Shown: in pieces, positions 48,828 through 61,203 of the stretch
How the letters are laid out: every line of letters begins with the position of its first letter
How positions within the stretch are numbered: the stretch's first letter is position 1
From: Gammaproteobacteria bacterium
GTDB taxonomy: Bacteria; Pseudomonadota; Gammaproteobacteria; Xanthomonadales; Xanthomonadaceae
NCBI GenBank assembly: GCA_025356635.1
Contig: JANXRY010000024.1
Span: 1 to 64,000 of the forward strand
Direction: 5' to 3'
DNA: 64,000 bases
Notes under the pieces: model-generated
What the model saw: only the letters and a program-made list of their open reading frames with translations
Databases searched by the model: none
What the model was told of the DNA's origin: nothing
Made by a program: the position numbers and the translations under genes

Positions 48828-50726
48828 TTAAATGGAGACTTGGGTGCCCAACTCAACCAGGCGGTTGCCGGGGATGCCGAAGAATTCCGTCGCCGGAGTG
48901 GCGTTGCGCGACATGATCAGGAACAGCTTGTCGCGCCACAGTGCCATGCCTTCGTCAGCGCGGGCGGTGATGGTTTCGCGGCTGGCGAAGAAGGTGGTGT
49001 CCATCGGGTCGAACGGCGGCCCGGGAATGGCCCATTTCTTCAGGGCCATCGGCACGTTGGGAGTTTCCATGTAGCCGAAACGCAGGGTCAGTCGCGCGAA
49101 GCCCTGGCCGAGGTCGGTATAGGCGACGCGCTCAAGGTCCTCGGCACGCGGCACGCCGAGCGTCTCGATGCTGAGGAACACGTTGCGCTCGTGCAGCACC
49201 TTGTTGTGCTTGAGGTTGTGCAGCAAAGCCGGCGGCATGTAGTCGTTCGACGGCGTCATGAAGATGGCCGTGCCGGACACGCGTACCGGCGGATCGGTCA
49301 TCACGCTCTGCACGAAGTGCTCAATGCGCAGGCTGTCGCGGTTCACGTGCTGGCGGATCAGGTCGCGGCCATGTCGCCAGGTCCGCATCACCGTGAAAGC
49401 GATGATCCCGAGCGCCACCGGGAACCAGGCACCTTCGAAGAACTTGATCGCATTGGCCGACAGCAACGCGCTGTCCACGGTGAGGAACAGCGTACCGAAA
49501 GCAGCGATGATCCAACCCGACAGCCGCCACTTCTGGCTCGCGAGCGTAATCAGCAAAATGGTGTCGATGAGCATACTGGCAGTCACCGACACGCCGTAGG
49601 CCGAAGCCAAATTGCTGGAACTGCGGAAGGTCACCACCAGCAGCATCACCAGTATCAGCAGGATGCGGTTGATCCAGGGCAGGTAGACCTGGCCGATGGT
49701 GGACGCCGACGTATGGATCAACTGCAGGCGCGGCAGGTAGCCCAGTTGCATCGCCATGCGCGCCAACGAGAACGCACCCGAGATCACCGCCTGCGAGGCG
49801 ATGACCGCGGCCAAGGTGGCCAGCAGGATCATCGGGATCAGCAGCGGCTCCGGCACGAGGCTGAAGAACGGGTTGTGCACCGTGGACGGGTTATGCAGCA
49901 CGAGAGCGCCCTGGCCGAAATAATTGAGCACCAGCGCCGGCATGGCGAAGGTCATCCATGCGATCTTGATCGGTTGCCGCCCGAAATGACCCATGTCCGC
50001 ATAAAGAGCTTCGCCGCCGGTCACCGCCAGCACCACGGCGCCCAAAGCAAGCCAGGCATGCACGCCGTGACGGATGAAGAAGTTCAACCCGTACCAGGGG
50101 TTGAGCGCATACAGCACGTCCGGATGCTTGATGATCTGCGCCAAGCCCAGCAGTGCAAGCATCAGGAACCAAAGCACCATCACCGGACCGAAGATCTTGC
50201 CGACGTGCTCGGTGCCGCGCCTCTGGAAGGTGAACAGCAGCAGCAGCACGACCAATGTCACCGGCACGACGTAGCGGTCGAGTGCCGGCGCAACTTCTTT
50301 CAGGCCTTCTACCGCCGACAGCACCGAGATCGCCGGCGTGATCACGCCATCGCCGAAGAAGAGTGCCGTGCCGAAAATCCCCAGGATGCCAAGGCCATAG
50401 GCTAGCGGCGAGGCAATCGGCAGGCTGCGCTGGACCAGCGCCATCAGCGCCAGGATGCCGCCTTCGCCGCGATTGTCGGCGCGCATGATGATGGTGACGT
50501 ACTTGAGCGTGACCACGATCATCATCGCCCAGAACACCAGCGACAGGATGCCGAGCACATTGGTCGGATCGGGCAACAGGCCGTATTTTGGTCCGAACGC
50601 TTCCTTGATGGTGTACAGCGGGCTGGTGCCGATGTCGCCGAACACCACGCCAATCGCGCCGATCACCAGCGGCAGCGTGCGCGCGTGGCCGTGCGAGTGT
50701 TCGGACATGGGTCGGGAGTCGGCCAT
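48828..50726 (-). CDS. kup: Low-affinity potassium uptake protein Kup
   Basis: KUP/HAK family potassium transporter, 632 residues, about twelve membrane helices (15-440) and a cytoplasmic C-terminal domain. [14 protein letters not shown] near the N-terminus and [13 protein letters not shown] are the signatures. It imports potassium by proton symport and works at low pH. The ATG overlaps the ruvA stop by one base (TGATG), so kup is inserted tightly between ruvA and ruvB. Confidence 0.96.
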   Translation of the reverse strand: MADSRPMSEHSHGHARTLPLVIGAIGVVFGDIGTSPLYTIKEAFGPKYGLLPDPTNVLGILSLVFWAMMIVVTLKYVTIIMRADNRGEGGILALMALVQRSLPIASPLAYGLGILGIFGTALFFGDGVITPAISVLSAVEGLKEVAPALDRYVVPVTLVVLLLLFTFQRRGTEHVGKIFGPVMVLWFLMLALLGLAQIIKHPDVLYALNPWYGLNFFIRHGVHAWLALGAVVLAVTGGEALYADMGHFGRQPIKIAWMTFAMPALVLNYFGQGALVLHNPSTVHNPFFSLVPEPLLIPMILLATLAAVIASQAVISGAFSLARMAMQLGYLPRLQLIHTSASTIGQVYLPWINRILLILVMLLVVTFRSSSNLASAYGVSVTASMLIDTILLITLASQKWRLSGWIIAAFGTLFLTVDSALLSANAIKFFEGAWFPVALGIIAFTVMRTWRHGRDLIRQHVNRDSLRIEHFVQSVMTDPPVRVSGTAIFMTPSNDYMPPALLHNLKHNKVLHERNVFLSIETLGVPRAEDLERVAYTDLGQGFARLTLRFGYMETPNVPMALKKWAIPGPPFDPMDTTFFASRETITARADEGMALWRDKLFLIMSRNATPATEFFGIPGNRLVELGTQVSI

Positions 50727-51322
50727 CAGCCAGAGCGTAATACGGATTTGAGCGCTTTGCGGATGATCGCCTCGACATTGTCTTCCGGCGCCGCTTCCTT
50801 GAGCATGCGCGCGACCTCGGCCGGCTTGTAGCCCAACTGCTGCAAAGCGATGCCCGCTTCGGTCACCGGATCGGCAGGAATAGCTTTACTGCCAGCAATA
50901 ATTGCACCGCCGCCGGTGAAATCGGCCGCACGGTCGCGCAGCTCAACCACGATGCGCTCCGCCGTCTTCTTGCCGATGCCGGGAATGCGCGTCAGCGCGG
51001 CGACGTCGCCGACCTGCACCAGGCGGGCGAAATCCTCGACGCTGGCGCCGGACAAAATAGCCAGCGCGATCTTGGCGCCGATCCCCGTCACCTTCTGCAC
51101 GTCGCGGAACAGCCGGCGCTCGCGCTCATGGAAAAATCCGTACAGCGCGACTGCGTCTTCCTTGACCGCATGATGGACGAACAAGGTGACTTCCCGGCCG
51201 ACCTCGGGCAGGTCGTAGAACGTGGACATTGGCGCCTCCAGCTCATAGCCGACACCGCCGACATCGATCATCAGCCAGGGCGGCTGCTTGTGCACCAGGA
51301 TGCCTTTCAGGCGGCCGATCAT
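50726..51322 (-). CDS. ruvA: Holliday junction branch migration protein RuvA
   Basis: Protein of 198 residues from MIGRLKG at 51322. Domain I (OB fold, 1-65), domain II with the helix-hairpin-helix motifs ([26 protein letters not shown]) and domain III (about 145-198) that engages RuvB. It binds Holliday junctions and loads RuvB. The start overlaps the ruvC stop (ATGA). Confidence 0.97.
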   Translation of the reverse strand: MIGRLKGILVHKQPPWLMIDVGGVGYELEAPMSTFYDLPEVGREVTLFVHHAVKEDAVALYGFFHERERRLFRDVQKVTGIGAKIALAILSGASVEDFARLVQVGDVAALTRIPGIGKKTAERIVVELRDRAADFTGGGAIIAGSKAIPADPVTEAGIALQQLGYKPAEVARMLKEAAPEDNVEAIIRKALKSVLRSG

Positions 51323-51843
51323 CGCTTGCGGCTCCAAACCTGCTGCGCACTGACGCCGATGCGCGCGGCAGTGGCGCGTACATGCGCGTGGGTGATTGCG
51401 ACCGCCAGGGCATCGGCGGCGTCGGCCTGGATCTTGCCGGTCAGGTTGAGCATCACGCCGATCATATGCTGGACCTGCGCCTTGTCGGCACTGCCCTTGC
51501 CCACCGTGGCCAGCTTGATCTCCTTGGCGGCGTATTCGTGCACTGGCAAGTCACGCATCACCGCCGCGCACATCGCCGCGCCACGGGCCTGGCCGAGCTT
51601 GAGCGCAGAATCGGGATTGCGCGCCATAAACACCTTCTCGATCGCCACTTCGTCGGGCCGGTATTTCTCGATGATTTCGCCCAGTCCGTCGAGCAGCAAC
51701 TTCAGCCGCAACGGGAAGCTTTCGGCATCGAGCAATACCAGCGGAGCATGGAATACATGCGTGGCGCGGCCGCTGGCATCGGCATCGACAATGCCCACGC
51801 CGGTGCGTTGCGAACCCGGGTCAATGCCGAGAATGCGGGTCAC
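51319..51843 (-). CDS. ruvC: Crossover junction endodeoxyribonuclease RuvC
   Basis: RNase H-fold resolvase of 174 residues, GTG start overlapping the yebC stop (GTGA). The catalytic acidic residues are Asp7 in ILGIDPGSQ, the Glu in VAIEKVFMA, and the paired Asp residues near [12 protein letters not shown]. It nicks Holliday junctions symmetrically with RuvAB. It ends coupled to ruvA. Confidence 0.97.
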   Translation of the reverse strand: MTRILGIDPGSQRTGVGIVDADASGRATHVFHAPLVLLDAESFPLRLKLLLDGLGEIIEKYRPDEVAIEKVFMARNPDSALKLGQARGAAMCAAVMRDLPVHEYAAKEIKLATVGKGSADKAQVQHMIGVMLNLTGKIQADAADALAVAITHAHVRATAARIGVSAQQVWSRKR

Positions 51844-52571
51844 TGGTAGGCGTCTTGCCCAAGTTCCGCGTTGTGGTAAACGTTCTGGACGTCGTCGAGG
51901 TCTTCGAGCATATCGATCATCTTGACGACTTGTTGCGCGGTGTCGCCAGCTACGGCAACGTCGTTGTCGGCGCGGTAGGTGACCGCCGATTCGGCCGGCG
52001 CGAACCCGGCCGCGATCATCGCCGCTTTCACCGTCTCGAACGATTCCGGCGCAGTCAGAACATCGATGGCGCCGTCTTCGGGATAGACCACGATATCGTC
52101 TGCGCCAGCGTCGATCGCCGCTTCGGTGATCGCGTCCTCATTCGCGCCGACAGCATAACCGAGCACGCCGCGCTTCTTGAACATGAAGCTGACCGAACCG
52201 TCGGTGCCGAGGTTGCCGCCGCACTTGCTGAAGGCATGGCGAACATCGGCGACGGTGCGCACCTTGTTGTCGGTCATGCAATCGACGATCACCGCGATAC
52301 CGCCGGGCGCGTAGCCTTCGTAGCGGATTTCCTCGTAGCTCACGCCCTCGAGTTCGCCAGTGGCTTTCTTCACTGCGCGCTCGATCACATCCTTGGCCAT
52401 GTTCAAACCGAGTGCGCGATCCATCGCCAGGCGCAAACGCGGATTGCTCTTGGCGTCGCTACCACCGGCGCGAGCGGCTACCGAAAGTTCGCGGATGATC
52501 TTGGTGAAAATCTTGCCGCGACGCGCATCCTGCGCGTTCTTTCGGCCTTCGATCTTCATCAGCCTGCCCAT
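51840..52571 (-). CDS. yebC: YebC/PmpR family protein
   Basis: TACO1-family protein, 243 residues. The N-terminal block [20 protein letters not shown] and the Asp/Glu-rich C-terminal half are intact; the N-terminus MGRLMKIEG differs from the enterobacterial AGHSKW form, as expected for this group. Described both as a transcriptional regulator and, more recently, as a translation factor easing ribosome stalling at polyproline. It leads the ruvC-ruvA-kup operon. Confidence 0.95.
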   Translation of the reverse strand: MGRLMKIEGRKNAQDARRGKIFTKIIRELSVAARAGGSDAKSNPRLRLAMDRALGLNMAKDVIERAVKKATGELEGVSYEEIRYEGYAPGGIAVIVDCMTDNKVRTVADVRHAFSKCGGNLGTDGSVSFMFKKRGVLGYAVGANEDAITEAAIDAGADDIVVYPEDGAIDVLTAPESFETVKAAMIAAGFAPAESAVTYRADNDVAVAGDTAQQVVKMIDMLEDLDDVQNVYHNAELGQDAYQ

Positions 52572-52606
52572 GCCACTTCCCCGTAATTTTCGTCTTCCGG
52601 TTGCCG

Positions 52607-52612
52607 ATTATA
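52607..52612 (-). promoter_or_regulatory. Consensus -10 box for the yebC-ruvCA-kup operon
   Basis: TATAAT on the minus strand, 36 bp before the yebC ATG in the 67 bp gap behind the hydrolase gene. The -35 region (CGATTC or nearby) is weak. Confidence 0.5.
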
Positions 52613-52638
52613 GCGGGCGACACCGACTCCGAATCGAC

Positions 52639-53259
52639 TCATGGCTGGAAGTGTCCGGTTTCCAGGAAGTTGCCGGCCAATTCCGCAACCAATGGCGACA
52701 GCACCAGCCCGGAATGGCTGCTGGACACGGTCACATGCCCGGCCATGCCCGGCAGCTGCGTCTCCCAGACCGCCACGGTGCCATCGTTCGGGCCCTGCAA
52801 TGGTCCGAAAAACTTGCCGAGACCCAGCGAATGCACGCCGGCGATCATGCCGACCTGGCGACCGGCCGGCAATTGCGCCAAACCGCCGCGCAGCAGCGGA
52901 CCACTGCGCCCCGCGACCCAGCCAAGATGCTTGTCGGCGAGGCCGCGCGCAGCAGTGCTGCCGGCCAGCGGCGAACCGAGGCAGACGATCCGTCCTGGCG
53001 GCAGGCGCTGGAACTGATTGCAAGCCTGAACAGCGACCAGCCCACCCAAACTGTGGGCAACGATATGCACCGGGCCGTTCCCAAGCGCGTACAAACGCAT
53101 GGCCAATCGCTCCATTGCCACTGCTGGCGAATTCCACAGCGTCGGGTAGCTGAAAAGCATCGGTGCGAAACCACGACGACGCAAACGCCGCGCCAACAGC
53201 CACAGCGCTGGCCGGCGCATAAGCAGCCCATGCAGCAACAATACGGGTTGCGGTGTCAC
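52639..53259 (-). CDS. Alpha/beta hydrolase (lipase/esterase-like)
   Basis: Protein of 206 residues from a GTG that overlaps the aspS stop (GTGA). LLLHGL opens the alpha/beta fold, the nucleophile Ser70 sits in VAHSLGG, a likely acid is in GPNDGTVAV and the His near the end in [11 protein letters not shown]. It looks like a PGAP1/lipase-type esterase of about 200 residues with no signal peptide, so it is probably cytoplasmic. The substrate cannot be inferred. A longer frame runs back into aspS but is not supported. Confidence 0.85.
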   Translation of the reverse strand: MTPQPVLLLHGLLMRRPALWLLARRLRRRGFAPMLFSYPTLWNSPAVAMERLAMRLYALGNGPVHIVAHSLGGLVAVQACNQFQRLPPGRIVCLGSPLAGSTAARGLADKHLGWVAGRSGPLLRGGLAQLPAGRQVGMIAGVHSLGLGKFFGPLQGPNDGTVAVWETQLPGMAGHVTVSSSHSGLVLSPLVAELAGNFLETGHFQP

Positions 53260-55046
53260 TCGGCCGAGATTGGATCTGATTGTTTTGAATCGGGCTTCGG
53301 CCGCACTTGCACATGCACTTCCGCGAGCTGTTTGTCCGGCACTGGCGACGGCGCGCCAGTCATCAGGCATTGCGCGGTCGTGGTTTTCGGGAACGGGATG
53401 ACGTCGCGGATCGAATCGGTGCCCGCCATCAGCGCAGCGATGCGGTCGATGCCGAAGGCGATGCCGCCATGCGGCGGCGCGCCGTAGCGCAGCGCTTCGA
53501 GCAGGAAGCCGAACTTGGCCTCGGCTTCTTCGGCGTTGATACCGAGCAGAGCGAACACCGCGCTCTGCATCGAGGAACGATGGATGCGGATCGAACCGCC
53601 GCCGATCTCGTTGCCGTTGAGAACCATGTCGTAACCACGCGACACCGCTGTCTTGGCGTTCGCGCGCAAGTCGGCCTCGTCGTCAACGGCCGGCGCGGTG
53701 AACGGATGATGCAGGGCGACGTAGCGTTGCTCCTCCTCATCCCACTCGAACATCGGGAAGTCAGTGACCCAGAGCGGCGCCCAACCGGCCTTGACCAGCC
53801 CGGCATCCTTCGCGACCTTGATGCGCAGTGCGCCCATGAAATCACTGACGGTCTTCCAAGCGCCAGCGCCGAAGAACAGGATGTCGCCGCTTTGCGCGCC
53901 GGTGGCGGCCAGCAAGGCTTGCAGCGTGGCATCGTCGAGGAACTTGGCAATCGGCGAATTGATGCCCTCGCGGCCCTTGCCAAGATCCTCGACCTTCATC
54001 CACGCCAGGCCCTTGGCGCCGTAACGGGTGACGAAGGCGCCGTTGTCATCGATCTGCTTGCGGCTCAACGACGCGCCGCCCGGCACGCGCAAGGCCGCGA
54101 CGCGGCCCTCGGGGTTCGCGGCCCAGTCGGTGAACACCTTGAATTCGCAGTTCTTCACGGTGTCAGCGACGTCGACGAGTTCGAACTCGATGCGTAGATC
54201 GGGCTTGTCCGAACCGTAGCGACGCATCGCCTCGGCATAGGTCAGGCGCGGGAAAGTCGCCGCCAATTCGACATCGATCACTTCCTTGAAGATGGTGCGC
54301 ATCATCTCCTCGGTCGCGTCCTGCACGTCGCGTTCGGAGACCCAGGCGAACTCCATGTCGAGCTGGGTGAATTCCAGCTGGCGATCGGCGCGCAGGGCTT
54401 CGTCGCGGAAACAACGGGCGATCTGGTAGTAGCGGTCGAAGCCAGCCACCATCAGGATCTGCTTGAACAGCTGCGGCGACTGCGGCAGTGCGTAGAACTC
54501 GCCCGGATGCATGCGCGCCGGCACCAGGAAGTCGCGCGCGCCCTCGGGCGTGGCCTTGGTCAGGATCGGCGTCTCGATGTCCTGGAAGCCGCGTGCGTCG
54601 AGCCAGCGGCGCAACGCCTGCACGAGTTTGATGCGGGTGCGCATCTTGCGCTGCATGTCCGGCGTGCGCAGGTCGAGGTAACGGTACTTCAGGCGAATGT
54701 CTTCGCCGGCGTTTTCATGCGCGTGGAACGGCAGCGGGTCGGCCTTGTTGAGGATCTCGATCGCGGTCGGGACGATTTCGACGCGGCCGGTCTTGAGCTT
54801 GTCGTTGACGCTGTGGCGGGCGCGCACCGTGCCGGTGACGCGCAGGCAGTCCTCGTAGCCAACCTGCGCGGCATTGGCGTAGGCCGGGTTGTCCGGCTCG
54901 GCCACGACCTGGACCACGCCCTCGTGGTCGCGCAGATCGATGAAGCAGATGCCGCCGAGGTTACGGGCGACATCAGCCCAGCCGCACAAAGTGACAGTCT
55001 GGCCGATCAGCGCCTCGTCAACGAGGCCGCAAAAATGGGTACGCAT
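53256..55046 (-). CDS. aspS: Aspartate--tRNA ligase
   Basis: Class IIb synthetase of 596 residues: N-terminal OB anticodon-binding domain (1-105), catalytic core with motif 2 ([19 protein letters not shown]) and motif 3 ([13 protein letters not shown]), and the inserted bacterial GAD domain at about 285-415. It charges tRNA-Asp. Whether it also charges tRNA-Asn cannot be judged here. It is coupled to the downstream hydrolase gene and divergent from the DUF3011 gene. Confidence 0.97.
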   Translation of the reverse strand: MRTHFCGLVDEALIGQTVTLCGWADVARNLGGICFIDLRDHEGVVQVVAEPDNPAYANAAQVGYEDCLRVTGTVRARHSVNDKLKTGRVEIVPTAIEILNKADPLPFHAHENAGEDIRLKYRYLDLRTPDMQRKMRTRIKLVQALRRWLDARGFQDIETPILTKATPEGARDFLVPARMHPGEFYALPQSPQLFKQILMVAGFDRYYQIARCFRDEALRADRQLEFTQLDMEFAWVSERDVQDATEEMMRTIFKEVIDVELAATFPRLTYAEAMRRYGSDKPDLRIEFELVDVADTVKNCEFKVFTDWAANPEGRVAALRVPGGASLSRKQIDDNGAFVTRYGAKGLAWMKVEDLGKGREGINSPIAKFLDDATLQALLAATGAQSGDILFFGAGAWKTVSDFMGALRIKVAKDAGLVKAGWAPLWVTDFPMFEWDEEEQRYVALHHPFTAPAVDDEADLRANAKTAVSRGYDMVLNGNEIGGGSIRIHRSSMQSAVFALLGINAEEAEAKFGFLLEALRYGAPPHGGIAFGIDRIAALMAGTDSIRDVIPFPKTTTAQCLMTGAPSPVPDKQLAEVHVQVRPKPDSKQSDPISAE

Positions 55047-55164
55047 GGAAACTCCGAGGTAATCGAGGCGCAGCGCGCCCCCCGCAGGAAGGCGGGGTGG
55101 CTAGCGTTGGCCGCTGGCTTATTTTAGGCTGGTTCCAACGAGTGGGCCACCCAGGGAGAGCCTC

Positions 55165-56181
55165 ATGTTCCGCATTTCTGTCCTCAGCGCCGCTTTTTTG
55201 TTGTTCCTGGCGGGCCTGTTGGCCTCAGGCAATGCCTGCGCCGAATACGATAATCGTGCCTACGGCCCGCAAGAACTGAGCCAACTGTCTGAAACCGATC
55301 AAGTCCGGGTGATCGAGAACGAATATCGCGAGCAGTCGAACGGCCGTTCCATCCCCGACGATCAGCTGGATTTCTATCTCGACCAAGTTCGATATTCGCA
55401 CTGGACATTCAGCCAGATCCGGAACGATATTGCCCAATCATTGCGCGGTGGCTACAGCGGCAGCGGTGACGACAACGGCAGTAATTACCCTAACGACGGC
55501 TACGACAGCAGCGATGACAACCGGGGTGGCTGGCAACCCCCTCCGGGAAGCAATTGGAATCGGCAAGAGATCATCTGCACCAGCATCAACCGCCAGTACC
55601 GTGAGTGTCGTTCGCCCTTCCGTGGCCCGGCGCGGCTATCGCAACAACTATCTGACGCCCGCTGTATCGAGGGCCGCAACTGGGGTTCGCGCCCGGGCCT
55701 GATCTGGGTGGATGAGGGCTGCCGCGCCCGATTCATTGAAGATCGGCAATCCTGGCCTGACTGGGGTGGCAACTATGGTCAACGACAGATCCTTTGCGAG
55801 AGTCAAAACAGTCGCTACCAGCAATGCAGCACCAACTTTCGCGGTCCGGCACGGCTAAGTCGCCAGGTTTCAAAGAATGCCTGTCTCGAGGGCCGCAGTT
55901 GGGGTCAGGCGCAAGGCATGATCTGGGTATCGCGCGGTTGTCGCGCCTGGTTTGAAGCCGCCGGATCGAACAGCGGCTATCCCGACAATTCCGGGTACAG
56001 CATCAGCTGTTCGAGCACCGATGGCCGTTACCGCACTTGCGCCTGGAGCGATCATTATGGTCGCCCACGGCTGATTGAGCAGATTTCGAGCACACGCTGC
56101 GAGGAAGGCAAAAACTGGGGCTATGGCGACGGCAATGTCTGGGTGAACAACGGTTGCCGTGCGCGCTTTGGGCCACGCTGA
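55165..56181 (+). CDS. Secreted protein with three DUF3011 modules
   Basis: Protein of 338 residues with a signal peptide (1-26), an Asp/Gln-rich helical region (35-95), a Gly/Ser/Asn/Asp linker (95-130) and three DUF3011 repeats at about 137-190, 210-263 and 281-335. Each repeat has four cysteines spaced Cx9Cx18Cx18C (the third has 19 in the middle), most likely two disulfides, with FRGPARLSQQ and GLIWVDEGCRARF as shared blocks. It is exported, probably periplasmic. DUF3011 has no known function. A weak AT-rich stretch precedes it but no clear promoter. Confidence 0.9.
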   Translation: MFRISVLSAAFLLFLAGLLASGNACAEYDNRAYGPQELSQLSETDQVRVIENEYREQSNGRSIPDDQLDFYLDQVRYSHWTFSQIRNDIAQSLRGGYSGSGDDNGSNYPNDGYDSSDDNRGGWQPPPGSNWNRQEIICTSINRQYRECRSPFRGPARLSQQLSDARCIEGRNWGSRPGLIWVDEGCRARFIEDRQSWPDWGGNYGQRQILCESQNSRYQQCSTNFRGPARLSRQVSKNACLEGRSWGQAQGMIWVSRGCRAWFEAAGSNSGYPDNSGYSISCSSTDGRYRTCAWSDHYGRPRLIEQISSTRCEEGKNWGYGDGNVWVNNGCRARFGPR

Positions 56182-56195
56182 CCGGGGCAGCGAGC

Positions 56196-56518
56196 CTATT
56201 CGGAGCTGGCCGCCGGCGTGGTGGCCGGCTTGCTTTCCGGTTTGACCTCTGACTTCACCTCGGCCTTCGCCTCGGACTTGGCATCCGGCTTGACGGCGGC
56301 ATCGCCTTTCTCGGCCAGGTTTCTCTTCTTGTCGCCGTCTTTCTTGAAGTCGGTTTCGTACCAGCCAGCGCCAGCGAGACGAAAACTCGGCGCGGTCAGC
56401 TGGCGGCGCACCTGTTCGGCACCGCAGTCCGGGCAGAGGGTCGGATCAGGATCGGAGAGCCGTTGCAGGCGGTCGAACTGATGGTTACAGCGGGCGCATT
56501 CGAAGGCATAGATGGGCA

Positions 56519-56519
<1 letters not shown>
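56196..56519 (-). CDS. FmdB family zinc ribbon protein
   Basis: Protein of 107 residues. The N-terminal zinc ribbon (CARCNHQFDRLQRL, LCPDCGAEQVRRQL) has the two CxxC knuckles of the FmdB family; the middle SFRLAGAGWYETDFKKDG is the usual family motif. The tail (about 75-107) is a low-complexity Lys/Glu/Ala/Ser/Pro stretch. The family is tied to regulation only by name; no activity is established. Its ATG overlaps the upstream ABC-F stop (TGATG). Confidence 0.88.
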
Positions 56520-58456
<1,937 letters not shown>

Positions 58457-58487
58457 GGGGCGCGCATTGTACCAGCGCCGGCGCTCC

Positions 58488-61079
58488 TTACTGCTTGCGG
58501 AAGTTCAGCGCGCCGGCTTTGGCGTCCACGGTCACGGTATCACCCTGGCCGAACTCGCCGGACAGGATCTTGTTCGCCAACGGATTCTCCAGCTGCTGCT
58601 GGATCGCCCGCTTGAGCGGCCGGGCGCCGTAGACCGGATCGAAGCCGGCGTCGCCGAGCAGGGCCAGCGCCGCGTCGCTGATTTGCAGCCCGATTTGCCG
58701 CTCCGCCAGTCGCCTGGACAGGTAGGCAGTCTGGATCTTCGCGATCGCGCGGATCTGCTCGTGGCCGAGCGGATGGAACACGACGATGTCGTCGAGCCGG
58801 TTGATGAATTCCGGCCGGAAATGGTTCTGCACCGCCGCCATCACCGCTGCGCGCATCTGCGTGTAGGCCTCGGGCGAGTCGCCGATGCGGTCGGAGATCT
58901 CCTGGATGTTTTGCGAACCCAGGTTGGAAGTCATGACGATCACGGTGTTGCGGAAATCAACGGTGCGGCCCTGGCCATCGGTCAGGCGGCCGTCGTCGAG
59001 CACCTGCAGCAGCACGTTGAATACGTCCGGGTGCGCCTTCTCAACTTCATCGAGCAGGATCACGCTGTACGGGCGCCGACGCACCGCTTCGGTCAGATAA
59101 CCGCCTTCCTCGTAGCCGACATAGCCCGGAGGCGCGCCGATCAGGCGGGCCACGGAGTGCTTCTCCATGAACTCGCTCATGTCGATGCGCACCATCGCAT
59201 CGGTCGAATCGAACAGGAATTCCGCGAGCGCCTTGCACAGTTCGGTCTTGCCCACGCCGGTCGGGCCAAGGAACAGGAAACTGCCGTTCGGCCGATCGGG
59301 ATCGGACAGCCCGGCGCGCGAACGCCGGATCGCGTCGGCGACCGATTTCACCGCCTCGTCTTGGCCGACCACGCGCGTGTGCAGCGCGTCCTCCATCTTC
59401 AGCAGCTTCTCGCGCTCGCCCTCGAGCATCTTGGACACCGGGATGCCGGTCCAGCGCGACACCACCTCGGCGATCTCTTCGGCGGTCACCTTGTCCTGCA
59501 GCAGCTTGAAACCTTGGGTTTCGGCTTCCTGCGCGGCCTTGAGCTGTTTCTCCAACTCGGGAATGCGCCCGTACTGGATCTCGCTCATCTTGGCGAAATC
59601 CTGCTGGCGGTGCGCGGCATCGAGTTCGAGTTTGGCCTGTTCAATCTGCTCCTTGAGCTTCGTTGCACCTTGCAACGTCGCCTTCTCGGCCTTCCATATC
59701 TCTTCGAGGTCGTTGAATTCGCGTTCGAGCTTGCCGATCTCGGTCTCGAGGTCAGCCAGGCGTTGCTTCGACTCCTTGTCCTTCTCTTTCTTGAGCGCCT
59801 CGCGCTGGATCTTGAGCTGGATCAGGCGCCGCTCCATGCGATCCATTTCCTCGGGCTTGGAGTCGATCTCCATGCGGATGCGCGAGGCCGCTTCGTCCAT
59901 CAGGTCGATGGCCTTGTCGGGCAGCTGGCGGTCGGCGATGTAACGGTGCGACAAAGTCGCCGCGGCGACGATCGCCGGATCGGTAATCTCGACGCCGTGA
60001 TGTACGGCGTAGCGTTCCTTCAGGCCGCGCAGGATGGCGATGGTGTCTTCGACGCTGGGTTCGCCGACAAACACTTTCTGGAAGCGACGCTCGAGCGCAG
60101 CGTCCTTTTCGACGTACTTGCGGTATTCGTCCAGCGTGGTCGCGCCAATGCAGTGCAACTCGCCACGCGCCAACGCCGGCTTGAGCATGTTGCCAGCGTC
60201 CATCGAGCCTTCGGCCTTGCCGGCGCCAACCATGGTGTGCAACTCGTCGATGAACAGGATGACGCTGCCCTCCTGCTTGGACAAGTCGCTGAGCACGGCC
60301 TTGAGCCGCTCCTCGAATTCGCCGCGGAACTTGGCGCCGGCGATCAACGAACCCATGTCTAGCGAAAGCACGCGCCGACCGCGCAGGCCTTCGGGCACCT
60401 CGCCGTTGATGATGCGTTGGGCCAGGCCCTCGACGATCGCGGTCTTGCCGACGCCGGGCTCGCCGATCAGCACCGGATTGTTCTTGGTACGCCGTTGCAG
60501 CACCTGGATCGTGCGGCGGATTTCCTCGTCGCGACCGACCACCGGATCGAGCTTGCCGCCCTCGGCGCGCGCGGTCAGGTCGATGCAGTATTTTTCCAGC
60601 GCCTGGCGGTTTTCCTCGGCGTTGGCGTCGTCGACCTTCTCGCCGCCGCGCAGGGCTTCGATGCCCGTCTCTATGGCGGCCTTGTTGGCGCCAGCGGCCT
60701 TCAACGCTTGGCCGGCATCGCCCTTGTCGTCCAGGCAGGCGAGTACGAAGAGTTCGGAGGCAATAAAAGCATCGCCGCGCTGTTGCGCCAATTTGTCGGT
60801 GAGATTGAGCAGTCGGTTGAGGTCGTTGCCAACACTCAGGTTACCTTCCTGACCGGACACCTTCGGCAGCTTGTCGAGTGCTTCGCCCAGCCGCTGACGC
60901 AGCGCGGTGACGTTGACGCCAGTCTGTGCCAGCAACGGGCGCGTGCTGCCGCCCTGCTGATCGATCAAGGCCACAAGCAGGTGTGCAGGTTCGATCAGGT
61001 TGTGGTCGCGGCCCACGGCCAGCGACTGGGCGTCGCTCAGGGCCTGCTGGAAACGCGAGGTCAGTTTGTCCATGCGCAT
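58488..61079 (-). CDS. clpB: ATP-dependent disaggregase ClpB
   Basis: AAA+ disaggregase, 863 residues from [10 protein letters not shown] at 61079 (an ATG two codons in is equivalent). N domain (1-145), AAA-1 with GEPGVGKT, the coiled-coil middle domain (about 410-530) and AAA-2 with GPTGVGKT and the sensor [13 protein letters not shown]. It rescues aggregated proteins with DnaK. The 42 codons of open frame before the start overlap the promoter region and are not coding. A sigma-32 promoter lies upstream. Confidence 0.97.
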   Translation of the reverse strand: MRMDKLTSRFQQALSDAQSLAVGRDHNLIEPAHLLVALIDQQGGSTRPLLAQTGVNVTALRQRLGEALDKLPKVSGQEGNLSVGNDLNRLLNLTDKLAQQRGDAFIASELFVLACLDDKGDAGQALKAAGANKAAIETGIEALRGGEKVDDANAEENRQALEKYCIDLTARAEGGKLDPVVGRDEEIRRTIQVLQRRTKNNPVLIGEPGVGKTAIVEGLAQRIINGEVPEGLRGRRVLSLDMGSLIAGAKFRGEFEERLKAVLSDLSKQEGSVILFIDELHTMVGAGKAEGSMDAGNMLKPALARGELHCIGATTLDEYRKYVEKDAALERRFQKVFVGEPSVEDTIAILRGLKERYAVHHGVEITDPAIVAAATLSHRYIADRQLPDKAIDLMDEAASRIRMEIDSKPEEMDRMERRLIQLKIQREALKKEKDKESKQRLADLETEIGKLEREFNDLEEIWKAEKATLQGATKLKEQIEQAKLELDAAHRQQDFAKMSEIQYGRIPELEKQLKAAQEAETQGFKLLQDKVTAEEIAEVVSRWTGIPVSKMLEGEREKLLKMEDALHTRVVGQDEAVKSVADAIRRSRAGLSDPDRPNGSFLFLGPTGVGKTELCKALAEFLFDSTDAMVRIDMSEFMEKHSVARLIGAPPGYVGYEEGGYLTEAVRRRPYSVILLDEVEKAHPDVFNVLLQVLDDGRLTDGQGRTVDFRNTVIVMTSNLGSQNIQEISDRIGDSPEAYTQMRAAVMAAVQNHFRPEFINRLDDIVVFHPLGHEQIRAIAKIQTAYLSRRLAERQIGLQISDAALALLGDAGFDPVYGARPLKRAIQQQLENPLANKILSGEFGQGDTVTVDAKAGALNFRKQ

Positions 61080-61123
61080 GAGAGCGGTTCTCAAGTAAGT
61101 GGTGACAATGCCGCGATGCTTGA

Positions 61124-61152
61124 TAAATGCGGACTGTCGCTTCGGATTCAAG
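61124..61152 (-). promoter_or_regulatory. Sigma-32 (heat-shock) promoter of clpB
   Basis: On the minus strand CTTGAAT (61152-61146) is followed after 13 bases by CCGCATTTA (61132-61124). The consensus is CTTGAAA-N13/14-CCCCATnT, so only one base differs in each core. The start of transcription would be near 61116, about 37 bases before the clpB ATG. Confidence 0.75.
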
Positions 61153-61203
61153 TCGAATCTCCGGATTCCGGCGCGAATTCCCGAGGTTGGGTATGCTTCG
61201 GCC

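Noticed and set aside
48747-50405. 552-codon plus-strand frame opposite kup
   Set aside because: His/Gln/Arg-rich shadow of the membrane protein gene; no start signal.
55078-55103. Hairpin in the aspS leader as a T-box or attenuator
   Set aside because: Only a 6 bp CCCCGC/GCGGGG stem is seen; no T-box, leader peptide or T-run.
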